A stretch of DNA of 22,777 nucleotides from SM23-73-3 sp964580215 (GCA_964580215.1 CAZOJT010000046.1:1-22777); one strand, 5' to 3'; shown: positions 1 through 8,182, counted from the first letter of the stretch. Notes: generated from the letters alone by a model not told the origin. Program-made: numbers and translations.

Positions 1-92
1 TGTCCGAATCTGGATCCTGCGGACAAACTACTGACATTATTATATTGCGAAGACAGAAAAAATCCACACAGACACCCCGGAGCACAGGTCGT

Positions 93-340
93 CATGGCAA
101 AGTCTGATCGCGAACCCTCTTGATGCATTAGGGTGGGGGTAGCCGCAGGCTTCCTTCGGACTGAGTCCTTTCCTTCTCCCGCCAAAGGCGGGATCAGGAC
201 CGAAGGGCAGGACGAATGTCAGCCTGCGGGTGGAGGTGAAAACCGAATATGATCGAAGGAGTTATTTTACACCTCTCAGTCACGTAGATCGCCATGGCAA
301 AGTCTGATCGCGAACCCTCTTGATACAGCGGGGTGGAGGT
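93..340. repeat. 32-base direct repeat pair, one copy followed by a palindromic insert
   Basis: An identical 32-base sequence (beginning CATGGCAAAGTC) occurs at 93-124 and 293-324. Both copies continue into a related G-rich tail, GGGTGGGGGT at 131-140 and GGGTGGAGGT at 331-340. After the first copy a long palindrome intervenes (143-229) and the tail recurs as GGGTGGAGGT at 228-237. The second copy reads on without interruption. No coding potential is evident. The function is unknown; it may be a diverged mobile or dispersed repeat. Confidence 0.75.
143..229. repeat. 87-base nested palindrome
   Basis: Arms pair as CCGCAGGCT (143-151) with AGCCTGCGG (221-229), CCTTCGG (153-159) with CCGAAGG (200-206), and CCCGCC (178-183) with GGCGGG (187-192). 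It would fold into a long hairpin or cruciform. It lies between two near-identical 10-base G-rich sequences, which suggests insertion with a short target duplication. It resembles a small non-autonomous palindromic element; no encoded product is seen. Confidence 0.7.
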
Positions 341-380
341 TAAAAACGAGTCAAATTTTTGTCAAGCACCTCATTTGTCC

Positions 381-433
381 ATTTGGATCCATAGGAAGTC
401 AAATGACCTTCGGGATGCATGACCTACAAAACT
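381..433. repeat. Dispersed repeat A, left copy
   Basis: This stretch ends in ATGCATGACCTACAAAACT. A near-identical ending is found at 19246-19264 (ATGCTTGACCTACAAAACT), and the inner part (TGGATCC, CTTCGGG) also aligns with the 19189-19258 palindrome, most clearly when reverse-complemented. It directly abuts repeat B on its right, so the two form a compound non-coding block. Confidence 0.6.
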
Positions 434-564
434 GGCAGGGCTAAATGCCCTGCCCTATGAGTGATAAGCCATTGTTGCCCATAGGGGCGGGAATTTTCGT
501 ATGAATGTGCGTATGCACTCATACGAGCATACGCATATCCCGCCCTGAAGTGTGGCTTTTTCAA
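434..564 (-). repeat. Dispersed repeat B, left copy (inverted relative to 20195-20319)
   Basis: Read on the minus strand this begins TTGAAAAAGC (564-555), passes through the GGGCGGGAT and AATTCCCGCCCC blocks, and ends with a perfect 8-bp hairpin (GGCAGGGC 434-441, GCCCTGCC 447-454, 5-base loop). The same order of blocks occurs on the plus strand at 20195-20304. The middle holds an extra inverted segment of CGTATG/CATACG arms (about 499-536) absent from the other copy. With 1-433 it fills the 629 gene-free bases at the left edge, where I find no gene. Confidence 0.7.
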
Positions 565-629
565 CAAGCCCTTCAGGATAAATCCTAATACCGATGCATC
601 AGTGAAAGATTCAAGAGGATCGATCTAAT

Positions 630-3194
630 CTATTGCTGGTTTTTATAAAACTCCAGAAGCCTACGGGATTGTTCATCGGTGGGATGGTCTTCAAGCCAGT
701 TTCTCAAAAGTTGAACAAGCTTGTTAAACTGCTTGGTATAAGCATAAAGCTGTCTTAGTATCTGGAAGGTCATCTGATCGGATGGGTTTAATTTATATGC
801 TTTTTGCATGATCTTTTCTGCCTCATCAAATTTCTGCTGAGCTTGATAGGCTAACGCTAAATATTGATAGTATAACAGAATCTCGGGACATTTTGTGATG
901 AGAGTTTCCATCTGCGCCTGGTAGCCTTCCAAAAGGCTATCCGCTTTTGCCGTATCCCCGCCATCGGTATATGACTTATATAGCTGGAGGTGGGTTCGAT
1001 AGTAGTCTGGAAGAACTGAGACGGCTTTTTCCAACTCCGCTATGGCTTTGTCCGTCTGGTTCTTTTTCACAAGGTATTCAGCCAGATCGATAAATCTCTC
1101 AGAATAGTTCATCAAAAGACCCACGGTTATTTCGTTCTTATAAACATTCATATCTGCCAGTCCCCGATACTGATAAACCTCCCACAAATTCTTGTGAAAT
1201 CTTTCCGGGTCTATCATAGACTCCCCCTCCTCCGGCACCACCCGATCAACCAACCCCTCTTTTCTTACGTGATCGTCCAGTCCCACTCGGTTGCTGGAAG
1301 ATGTGGTTTTGGAAAAATAAAAAGGATATTCCCACTTGTTTGATAGAAGTATATGCTCCACCATCATATCTTGAATCCTCATCACCCTTTTGGATTTATC
1401 ATCATAATATGGGAAGAGGAATTTTTTCTGTTTTCGGATGGGATCATAATAGGGCACTCTGGGACGAGGAGCGTATCTACCATCAGACATCTTAGTGGGA
1501 ACGCCTTTGATCTCTTCATAGCTCAAGTCAATGGGAACATTCCAGATGTCTTTAAGCTGTAGGATATACCAATCGGCGTTAAGCAGGCTTAAATTTACCA
1601 CCCTTACATCCTGCCTTATCTTCTCCACGTTCTGCAAAAACCACAAAGGGAAGGTATCATTGTCTCCATTGGTGATAAGTATCCCATCTTTGTCGCAACT
1701 CATCAGATGATTATAGGCATAATCATAAGGAATCCAGTTTCCGGTGCGGTCGTTCCGATTGTAATTTTTTTTCAAAGCTAATAGTGGTAAAACCAGCAAA
1801 ACAGCTATTATTATTCCCAAAACCGGCTGGAGATATTTTAATCTTTTTTCCACCCAATTGCCCAGGATCCTTATCAGACCAAATACTCCCAGTCCCATAG
1901 ACAGTGCGAAAAACATAAATCCCGGGGTGAAGAAATAATCCCGATCCCTTACCTCCAATCGAATGTTCTCACCGCTTAGAGGGTTCGGGCGGGTTCCATC
2001 TGCAAAGTTCATATACAAGACCAAGCCCACCGTGCAGGCTAAGGTGAGAACGAGGAGCACCACCCCTTCCCTTTTTCTTCTTCTGATCTGTTCCCAGATG
2101 CCCAAAAGTCCCAGAAAGATGGGGATAAACCACAGGCTTTTTTGCATATACTGCTCCCGGAAAAATCCCCAGAATCCCATCCTCTCTTTGATCCCGAACT
2201 GATTTGCCCAGGTGCCTCTTCGGTAAAACATCCGACTGATCATGCTCTCGTGTCCGTATTGCTTACGCTCCAGGAAAGCCTTAAAGCTTCGCCAATCTGA
2301 AGGGTTGTTTTCATCGATGGCAGGATTTAGAGAAGATCGGATGGGAATAAAAAGCTGGGTGGAATAACCTATCATCCCGGCGCAGGTTATGAAAAAGCAA
2401 AGTGCCCAGACCTTTCTTTGGCTGGAGGTCAAGGTAAACATCAAAGTCAAAAAGAACCATACTCCAAGGACGATCAGAAATGGGATGACACTGTGAACCA
2501 CCAAAGCTAAAACCAGACCCGTGATCCAGAACCGCCAATCCAACAGCTTCTGGCGATCTGTCAGCACAAACAACAAGAACACAGCCGGCATGACCAGAAA
2601 GACGGTCATGTGAATCCCGGTGGATAGAATTCCCAGATATGCGATCAGAATCAAAAGCTTGTCTCCTTTGGGGCTGGTTCGACTATCCATCCAGATCAGG
2701 GCGAGAAACAAAATCAACGTCATCAGAAGCATGGAAAGTCCATAAACCTCAGCCTCCACCGCATTGGACCAAAAGGTCATGGAAAATGCCAAAAAGAAGC
2801 TTCCCACCACCCCACCCACATAGCGTCCCATCCTCAACCACAAACTTGGATTCTCCTTACCCCATCTGCTGGTCAGCTTTACGATCAGAAGATAACCCAG
2901 CCATACAGTAAGAGCAGAGGTTAAAACCGAGATGAGATTAACTCTGGCGGCGATCTGATCAAAAAACGGAATCAGCGCGAATATCCGCCCAATAAGAATA
3001 AAAAGCGGGCTTCCGGGAGGATGAGGAATTCCCAGAATATTGGCGCAGGCGATGAACTCTCCACAATCCCAGAATGAGACCGTGGGAGCCATGGTTTTTA
3101 GATAAACTGCAAAGCTTGCTAAAAAGACAAAAAGGGAAATGGAAAGCGAAACCCGGTCCTGGCTTCGATACCACTTGAGCAGTTTTTCTGCCAC
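630..3194 (-). CDS. DUF2723 multi-pass membrane protein with C-terminal TPR repeats (TMEM260-like)
   Basis: This 854-residue protein has about a dozen hydrophobic segments in its first 480 residues, then a soluble C-terminal half ending in TPR-like repeats (about residues 690-850). The first loop after helix 1 carries FWDCGEF (41-47) and HPPGSPLF (58-65), followed by a WSNAVEAEVYGLS block (142-154). These are hallmarks of DUF2723, a GT-C-type family related to TMEM260, a eukaryotic protein O-mannosyltransferase. A role in glycosyl transfer from a lipid-linked donor at the periplasmic face is inferred from family only. The start is GTG, with AGGAG (3202-3206) seven bases upstream. It is transcribed alone, divergent from the next gene across about 600 bases. 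Confidence 0.85.
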   Translation of the reverse strand: MAEKLLKWYRSQDRVSLSISLFVFLASFAVYLKTMAPTVSFWDCGEFIACANILGIPHPPGSPLFILIGRIFALIPFFDQIAARVNLISVLTSALTVWLGYLLIVKLTSRWGKENPSLWLRMGRYVGGVVGSFFLAFSMTFWSNAVEAEVYGLSMLLMTLILFLALIWMDSRTSPKGDKLLILIAYLGILSTGIHMTVFLVMPAVFLLFVLTDRQKLLDWRFWITGLVLALVVHSVIPFLIVLGVWFFLTLMFTLTSSQRKVWALCFFITCAGMIGYSTQLFIPIRSSLNPAIDENNPSDWRSFKAFLERKQYGHESMISRMFYRRGTWANQFGIKERMGFWGFFREQYMQKSLWFIPIFLGLLGIWEQIRRRKREGVVLLVLTLACTVGLVLYMNFADGTRPNPLSGENIRLEVRDRDYFFTPGFMFFALSMGLGVFGLIRILGNWVEKRLKYLQPVLGIIIAVLLVLPLLALKKNYNRNDRTGNWIPYDYAYNHLMSCDKDGILITNGDNDTFPLWFLQNVEKIRQDVRVVNLSLLNADWYILQLKDIWNVPIDLSYEEIKGVPTKMSDGRYAPRPRVPYYDPIRKQKKFLFPYYDDKSKRVMRIQDMMVEHILLSNKWEYPFYFSKTTSSSNRVGLDDHVRKEGLVDRVVPEEGESMIDPERFHKNLWEVYQYRGLADMNVYKNEITVGLLMNYSERFIDLAEYLVKKNQTDKAIAELEKAVSVLPDYYRTHLQLYKSYTDGGDTAKADSLLEGYQAQMETLITKCPEILLYYQYLALAYQAQQKFDEAEKIMQKAYKLNPSDQMTFQILRQLYAYTKQFNKLVQLLRNWLEDHPTDEQSRRLLEFYKNQQ

Positions 3195-3793
3195 AGCCTT
3201 TCTCCTAAATTTTATCTTTTGGGCAAGTTAAAAAACTCACCCTTTGAGAAGTTATTTGAGCTTGGAACGTCATCAGCTAATTTAATGTTTTACCTTCTGC
3301 TCAGATACTGATACTGTTCAACTTTTCATTCTCAAAATGCTGCGCATAATATAGGGAGATTTCGCTGGTTGTCAATTTAAAAACAAGAAAGCCAAAAGAG
3401 CTATAATCATCTTGTTCACCCTTTTTTCGTCATGGATTTGTCCTGACAGCAGTCGGCGGACGGCTGACAGCAGACAGCGGACGGGACGTCCGTTACCAAC
3501 AAGGGGAAACCGACACGGGCTTTCGCTACTACACAGGATTTAATGCGACATGGTAACTTTAATATGCGATGCTTTTTTCTATGGTAGGGGCGATGCTCCG
3601 CCATCGCCCCAAACTCCGGGCGGACACAGAGGTCTGCACCTACCTATGATTCAATTCAACTCTACAACTTTCGTTTATCCTGAACTCAGGTGGAGGACGA
3701 GCGGCGCTTTTTCTTGTCAAAGTTATTAAGTTAGCGTCAAACTATCCGAAAAAGAAGAAAGGGATGGGAAATTTAAAACTAAAAGGAGGCGAT
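3195..3793. other. 599-base divergent intergenic region with hairpins
   Basis: The stretch separates two divergent starts and has no convincing gene. It contains a low-complexity stretch of CAGCAG/CGGACGG motifs (about 3445-3490) and a hairpin-bearing repeat at 3583-3644. No promoter could be assigned with confidence: TTGTCA near 3714 lacks a good -10 partner at the right distance. Confidence 0.5.
3583..3644. repeat. GTAGGG-type palindromic repeat
   Basis: Outer arms GGTAGG (3583-3588) and CCTACC (3639-3644) enclose a perfect 9-bp hairpin, GGGGCGATG (3587-3595) with CATCGCCCC (3602-3610). The architecture, with GTAGG/CCTAC ends around a GC-rich stem, matches the element at 8183-8252, so both may belong to one dispersed family. 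Confidence 0.6.
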
Positions 3794-4054
3794 ATGTTGA
3801 TCTGGTGTTCAGTGCTTCTGTTTTTGGGAATTGCCGCTTTCTTGGATTCCATCTTCACCTTCGGTGAGATATTCAGAACAGTCAATTCGGTTCTGTTCAT
3901 GCTGGTCTCTTTAGGGCTTTTAGTAAGAACCAGCACCAAAATGAGAATTGGAAAAAGAGAGGGTTACGAAAAAAGGATTGGAGAGTTAGAGACCAAGATC
4001 GCGGAACTGACCAGCAAGGTGCCTAAAAAGGAGAAGGCGGAGGCGGTAAGCTAA
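3794..4054 (+). CDS. Small membrane protein, two TM helices plus coiled coil
   Basis: I do not recognise this 86-residue protein. It starts with a hydrophobic helix (about residues 1-22), has a second hydrophobic segment (about 30-50, ending in a basic stop), and then a charged, heptad-like tail (about 55-80, KRIGELETKIAELTSK) that could form a coiled coil. A longer frame opens at 3764, but AAAAGGAGG (3781-3789) sits four bases before the ATG at 3794, so 3794 is the better start. It converges on the TPR gene with only 49 bases between stops. Function unknown; the fold suggests a small oligomerising inner-membrane protein. Confidence 0.7.
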   Translation: MLIWCSVLLFLGIAAFLDSIFTFGEIFRTVNSVLFMLVSLGLLVRTSTKMRIGKREGYEKRIGELETKIAELTSKVPKKEKAEAVS

Positions 4055-4103
4055 GGGTAACAGGCAGTTCACAGATCATATCTGAATTATAGTAATCCTT
4101 AAG

Positions 4104-5960
4104 TTATCCAGAGGAGCTAGGAGAAACACCTGCTTGAAGTTCTCTGAGCTTATCTCTCACCTCATCCACATAGACTGAACGATCGTAGTCTTTCAAAAGT
4201 TTCTGGTAGGCTTGGATAGCTTTGGTTTTATCACTCAGGTGGTAATTGTAAACATCGCCGATCAACTTCTGCGCCTGGTCGCAGAAAAAGCTTTCTGGAT
4301 ATGCTTCTAAAAGTTCATCCAGAGCTTTCAAAGACAGCGAAAATTTCTTTTCCTCTTTATATATCTTTGCCTTTTCCAGTTGAGCCAGATCGGACAGTTT
4401 TTCAGACTTAGCCGAAATTATCTTATCCAGCCTAAATGTAGCAGAGTCAACCTTTCCCTGAAGCTTATCCAACATAGCCCGGGCGAATACAGAGAGGAGG
4501 TATCTATCCAGTTCCTGATTTTCGCTGATCACCATTATTCTCTCCAGGCTATTGTTGACATATAGTCCTTTGGGGAAATCGGCTATCATCCGATTGTATC
4601 CTTCTAAAGTTTCCTCAAAGTTTCCCTGATAGAATTCTATCTCGGTCAATTTGAATTTTATCTCCTCCTCTTTTGATTCCGCTTTTGGATCCTTCAAAGC
4701 GCTCAAAAAAAGCATCCGGGCACTGTCCAGATCGCCTTTGGCCACCATGCAGTCGCCCAATCTCACCAGTGCATCAGGATACTGATATGAATTCTGGTAG
4801 TTGAAGGCCACATTTTGAAAGCGGGAGAAAGCCTCATCCGGTTCTCTGAGATAAAAGAGGTTAATCTCCCCGATTCTGAAGTGAGAAAAAGCAATCTCAT
4901 GGGTGAAAAACCTCTGATAATTGTTTATTACCTCCTGGTAGGTCTCAATTGCATCGGTGAATTTTTCCAGCCCCTCATACGAATGAGCTATGTATAATTT
5001 TGCGGAAACGGCAACCTCTCTGGATGGGCGTGTGGACAGAAGGTATTGGCTGGCTTGGATCGCATCGTCAAAAAATCTTTGGGTATAGCACATCCATATA
5101 AACTTTAGGATAAATCTACCATTAGCTTCGAAGAGCTTATCTACCTTTTTGTAAACATCAAATGCATCGCTTAAGTCTTTCCTGCGGAAAAGCAGATCTC
5201 CATAAAGCTTGTGAGAATACTTATCTTTCGGATTCTTTTTGATCCTCTGGCTCAAAGCTAACTGGATCTCATCTAAGTTCTCGTCGGTCTGAATCAGTCT
5301 GTTGATTCGGTCCTCCACCAGGTCGAATTTAGTGGAATCATTACCCATAAAAAGAAAATACTCATCCACCGCCTGTTTGTAATCGAACAGTGCCTCATAT
5401 AGATTAGCTAAATCCAGGGAGAAAACAACAGGTTTTGCCAACTTCATCCGTGCTTGCTTGTAAGTATCCATGGCTTCAGATGTCAGACCATTTCTTAAAT
5501 AGACTAAAGCCACCTGACGATAAGTCTGCTCACGGTCGGGGGCAAGCTCGATAGCTTTATTTAAGTTTAATTTGGCTTCCTCTTCCCTTTCAGTTTTAAG
5601 ATATACATTTGCCAGCTCGCAATAAAGCATCCAGTTCGTAGGTTCGCGGGCTAAGTCTTCTCTGATCATCCCCTCAACCTTATCATATTCTTTGGTGGAA
5701 AGATACGCCTCCTTCAAAAGAGTGACCAGTTCCCTCGTGTCGCCATACACGTCCATCAACTGATCTATCAATTTCAACGCTTCGTCCGCCCTGCCCGCCC
5801 GGATGAGTTCGTGCGCCAGATCCAGGTTCATGCGATATTTGTCTGACTCCTGCGCCGGAGAAGGAACTATGCGAAAGCTTTCTGTCTGCTGAGCTGAAGA
5901 AGAAACAAAGAAAGAGAAAACCAGGATGAGCAATAAAGATATTGTGAAACACTTTTTCAT
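4104..5960 (-). CDS. Secreted tetratricopeptide-repeat protein
   Basis: This 618-residue protein has a Sec signal peptide (MKKCFTISLLLILVFSFFVS, cleavage probable after SSA at 21-23, no lipobox), followed almost entirely by TPR units. Clear ones lie at about 42-72, 76-106, 110-140 and 144-172, with many weaker repeats to about 605, the last resembling BamD/YbgF-type outer-membrane TPRs. It is probably periplasmic and acts as a scaffold or assembly factor; no catalytic motif is seen. The ATG at 5958-5960 has GGAGGG upstream, but at a long spacing of about 12 bases. It stands alone, downstream of the PIN gene with a 151-base gap. Confidence 0.85.
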   Translation of the reverse strand: MKKCFTISLLLILVFSFFVSSSAQQTESFRIVPSPAQESDKYRMNLDLAHELIRAGRADEALKLIDQLMDVYGDTRELVTLLKEAYLSTKEYDKVEGMIREDLAREPTNWMLYCELANVYLKTEREEEAKLNLNKAIELAPDREQTYRQVALVYLRNGLTSEAMDTYKQARMKLAKPVVFSLDLANLYEALFDYKQAVDEYFLFMGNDSTKFDLVEDRINRLIQTDENLDEIQLALSQRIKKNPKDKYSHKLYGDLLFRRKDLSDAFDVYKKVDKLFEANGRFILKFIWMCYTQRFFDDAIQASQYLLSTRPSREVAVSAKLYIAHSYEGLEKFTDAIETYQEVINNYQRFFTHEIAFSHFRIGEINLFYLREPDEAFSRFQNVAFNYQNSYQYPDALVRLGDCMVAKGDLDSARMLFLSALKDPKAESKEEEIKFKLTEIEFYQGNFEETLEGYNRMIADFPKGLYVNNSLERIMVISENQELDRYLLSVFARAMLDKLQGKVDSATFRLDKIISAKSEKLSDLAQLEKAKIYKEEKKFSLSLKALDELLEAYPESFFCDQAQKLIGDVYNYHLSDKTKAIQAYQKLLKDYDRSVYVDEVRDKLRELQAGVSPSSSG

Positions 5961-6111
5961 AAGCTAACTTAACCCTCCACTTTTATATGTATTATACGCC
6001 GAAGCCCCCAAGAAATGAAGCTTTTTGGGCTTTACGAAAAAGAAAGTCGTTACAAAATCAAAGGGACGCCAACTGGTCCTGAGTAGGGCTGATCACCTGC
6101 CGATGACAAAA

Positions 6112-6579
6112 TCATCTCTGGTAAACCCAACCTTGGTCTGCGATGAGGTCGGCAACCCTTATATGTCGTACGTTGAGCTTGAAGCACACATCGGGAATGC
6201 TGGGGCGTTTTTTCTTACCCTTATCCTCCTGTGAAACGACGACAGCATTCTCCACCAAGGCTAAAGCTACCACCCACGGATCCGCCCCCGATCTGTCTCT
6301 ATTGTAATCTACCATATTATGGAATTTCGCCAGCACCTCTTTTCTAAGTACTATTTCGATTTTCTCATCTATCTCGCGGAACAACTCAAGCCTCTGTCTG
6401 ACCCATAGCAAGAGCTCGTCATCCTGTCTTTCGATTTCCTTAAGTACCTCCATGGGAGCTATAGCTGCGCCGGTTCTAATCAATCCGTCGATATCCTCCC
6501 AAAACGCCGGGAAATTGGCGATTCGATAATTCTTATTCCAAGGATTTATAAGAGCACTAGTGTCAAGACAGTAAATCAA
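6112..6579 (-). CDS. PIN-domain protein, DUF4411-like (putative toxin ribonuclease)
   Basis: A 155-residue PIN-fold protein. Candidate metal-binding acidic residues are D6 (CLDTSAL), E48 (VLKEIE), D100 (SGADPWVVALAL) and E118 or D119 (VVSQEDKG), with a conserved-looking IPDVC near 128-132. PIN proteins of this type are Mg-dependent ribonucleases, often toxins. The start is TTG and overlaps the upstream gene's stop (TTGA, 6579-6576); GGAG (6591-6588) lies eight bases before it. The tight coupling to an XRE/zinc-peptidase gene is the arrangement expected of a type II toxin-antitoxin-like pair. PIN fold is fairly sure; the DUF4411 assignment is from memory of the motif pattern; toxicity is inferred. 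Confidence 0.8.
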   Translation of the reverse strand: MIYCLDTSALINPWNKNYRIANFPAFWEDIDGLIRTGAAIAPMEVLKEIERQDDELLLWVRQRLELFREIDEKIEIVLRKEVLAKFHNMVDYNRDRSGADPWVVALALVENAVVVSQEDKGKKKRPSIPDVCFKLNVRHIRVADLIADQGWVYQR

Positions 6580-7751
6580 CTTGAACGCTCCAGGTAATGC
6601 TGAATTTCGTGCAAGTGCTTTAGTTTGATTCCCAAGTAATTGGACACATCGGAAGCCGTGATCGCATCTCGGTAGTAGCCGCCCAGAACCAGTCGAGTGA
6701 AGCGGAACCCATTAGCGGTCACTGCTTTCACCGCCTGCGTCGGTCCACCTTCGGACTTCTTGGGTCTCCTCTCACGAGCGAGGTCCTGGTATTCTTGCAT
6801 TTTCCGCTCGTAAAAGTCACGGTTGATTCTACCCGTGGTGAGCAGTCGCCTCAACACAACTTGGCTGCTTACCTTGAACTTCTCAGCTACAATGCGGAGT
6901 TCGTAGTCGTCCCAGTTCTCCCCAATGTTTTTGTCTCTAACAAGAGATTGAGATAGAAACGCCTCGGTAGGCACCAACACGTTTCCCGCCAGAGAATTAC
7001 AAAATATCTCGGTTTGCAGATTTTTAGAAAACGGACCCACAACTTCGCGCAGGTCACACAATCCACCGTCGGCCAACATCAGGTGACCGAGCTCATGCAT
7101 GAGGGTGAAAATCCTAGCCCGCGGCGCATCCGCCGAATTTACTACAATCACGGGCAAAATGGCTTCGCTAATAGAAAACCCTCTCATCACCTTAATGGGA
7201 ATACGACTTGCCTGAAAGACTAGCACATCGAGATCTTCTATGGATTGCTTCCAGCGCCTCAGAGCCTCGTACTCGTCTTTCCAATCGAACTGCTCCTTTA
7301 TACTAATTCCCACGAAACGACGCACTTTCTGTGACACCTGTTTAACATCTTCTTCAAGCTCTACCGACCCCTCAAACTTAGATGCCTTCTCTCCGAGTGA
7401 ATCTAAGAGGTCCAGCGTCAGTTCGCGCCTAACTATAGCGCGTCTTATTTCGAAGGCCAGCTGCGGGGTTCTGACGAACTTGGGCTCCTTTGGGAGAGCT
7501 CGAAAGTCGTGGATTGGCTTGACATCTGGCGGCACAACAGACAAGTAGAATGAGGCAAGCGGCCGCTTGTATGCTGAAGCCGCCGAGCGGAGTTGGTTGA
7601 CAGTTGGCTTCGCTTGCAGGGATTCCCACTTCCTTAGAATATCCGGCTTGACCCCGATCTTACGTGCTGCGTCATCCATGGTAAGTCCCGCGGTTTCTCG
7701 CGCCCAGATCAATACTTTAGGATTTACGGTTACTCGAAATCTAGCTGCCAT
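6576..7751 (-). CDS. XRE-family HTH and ImmA/IrrE-type zinc peptidase fusion
   Basis: A 391-residue protein with an N-terminal helix-turn-helix (about residues 14-68; LTMDDAARKIGVKPDILRKW) and a peptidase-like domain containing HELGH (219-223), with a probable third zinc ligand in EIFCNSLAGNVLVP (about 247-261). This is the COG2856 architecture: the HTH binds DNA and the peptidase part of relatives cleaves or senses repressors. The C-terminal 110 residues carry a second basic region (RERRPKKSE). It is the first gene of a two-gene unit with the PIN gene and probably controls that unit's promoter. The ATG at 7749-7751 has no clear ribosome binding site, which suggests low or leaderless translation. 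Its borders with repeats hint at horizontal acquisition. Confidence 0.85.
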   Translation of the reverse strand: MAARFRVTVNPKVLIWARETAGLTMDDAARKIGVKPDILRKWESLQAKPTVNQLRSAASAYKRPLASFYLSVVPPDVKPIHDFRALPKEPKFVRTPQLAFEIRRAIVRRELTLDLLDSLGEKASKFEGSVELEEDVKQVSQKVRRFVGISIKEQFDWKDEYEALRRWKQSIEDLDVLVFQASRIPIKVMRGFSISEAILPVIVVNSADAPRARIFTLMHELGHLMLADGGLCDLREVVGPFSKNLQTEIFCNSLAGNVLVPTEAFLSQSLVRDKNIGENWDDYELRIVAEKFKVSSQVVLRRLLTTGRINRDFYERKMQEYQDLARERRPKKSEGGPTQAVKAVTANGFRFTRLVLGGYYRDAITASDVSNYLGIKLKHLHEIQHYLERSS

Positions 7752-7788
7752 AATGAAGACTAGCTATTGGTACGAGTCAACTCTCCTG

Positions 7789-7853
7789 ATGCATCGGCAT
7801 TAGCAACTGCCGATGCTCTGAGCTTCGGTGATATCTATTACCGAAGCATCATA
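7789..7853. repeat. GATGCATCGGCAT palindromic repeat, copy 1
   Basis: The segment starts GATGCATCGGCAT, returns as ACTGCCGATGC, and ends ATTACCGAAGCATCATA. A second version at about 12270-12377 has the same order: GATGCATCGGCAT, AATGCCGAT, then ATTACCGAAGCAGCATA. An ACCGAAGCATCGTA ending recurs alone near 8088-8101. It is a non-coding dispersed family with hairpin arms. Confidence 0.6.
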
Positions 7854-7867
7854 CAAAAACTAAGAGA

Positions 7868-7901
7868 TACTTTTTACTGTGTCAAGCGTATTCTTGCATT
7901 G
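7868..7901. repeat. TGTGTCAAGCG repeat, copy 1
   Basis: About 34 bases (ATACTTTTTACTGTGTCAAG, then CGTATTCTTGCATTG) match 12215-12249 with only a few mismatches. In this copy the match stops at TGTCCCCC (about 7900), where a tandem pair begins. In the other copy it continues into the GATGCATCGGCAT palindrome, so the modules are shuffled between sites. Confidence 0.6.
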
Positions 7902-7903
7902 TC

Positions 7904-7945
7904 CCCCAAATCTATTGACCTTCACCCCAAATCTATTCACTTTCG
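7904..7945. repeat. 21-base tandem pair, possible IS end remnant
   Basis: Two units with period 21 (7904-7924 and 7925-7945) both begin CCCCAAATCTATT. Immediately upstream is TG at 7900-7901. Multiple short repeats just inside a TG end are typical of IS21-family termini, but no transposase gene is near and the other end is not visible. The IS21 reading is tentative; the duplication itself is certain. Confidence 0.35.
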
Positions 7946-7966
7946 CCTGACGAAATACTCATACTC

Positions 7967-8078
7967 CTTGTGAATGTTATCCCAGACGAGCCGACGCCCA
8001 CCCGTACGGGTGCCCTCCCGTCTGGGGGTCTCCGTCATCCACAAGAGCGAAGTTAGCGAGGATGATAACATCCTCGCT
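7967..8078. repeat. Compound hairpin element (CTTGTG/CACAAG family)
   Basis: Nested arms: CTTGTGAATG (7967-7976) with CATCCACAAG (8035-8044, one G-T pair), CCCAGACG (7981-7988) with CGTCTGGG (8019-8026), and a perfect palindrome CACCCGTACGGGTG (7999-8012). A second hairpin follows, AGCGAGGATG (8055-8064) with CATCCTCGCT (8069-8078) and a 4-base loop. Related sequence occurs at 8285-8322, 10068-10117 and 16438-16478. Confidence 0.7.
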
Positions 8079-8105
8079 GAGCGAATCACCGAAGCATCGT
8101 AAGTC

Positions 8106-8180
8106 CTACTCAAACTCCCGCATTGCCTTCAGCAAGGCTTTCTGCATAGCTTCCTCACCCATCCAGTGGCCCGCCTTCAT
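8106..8180 (-). pseudogene. Possible 3' remnant of an unidentified gene
   Basis: Read on the minus strand, a 24-residue frame (MKAGHWMGEEAMQKALLKAM plus REFE) ends at TAG, 8108-8106. Its amphipathic helical composition looks protein-like, but upstream the frame runs straight into a GC-rich hairpin repeat (8183-8252), so any longer gene would have been cut off there. No ribosome binding site precedes the ATG. I do not recognise the family, and it may be chance. Confidence 0.25.
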
Positions 8181-8182
8181 TC

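Noticed and set aside
93..324. CRISPR-like spacing of 32-base repeats
   Set aside because: Only two copies exactly 200 bases apart, with no further units and no cas genes; the intervening DNA contains its own palindrome.
6002..6032. Hairpin AAGCCC/GGGCTT between the PIN and TPR genes as a terminator
   Set aside because: The stem has internal mismatches and no T-run follows on the minus strand.
6025..6234. Plus-strand frame opposite the end of the PIN gene
   Set aside because: It lies mostly antisense to the PIN gene, has no ribosome binding site and its product resembles no protein; the PIN frame on the minus strand has clear family motifs.
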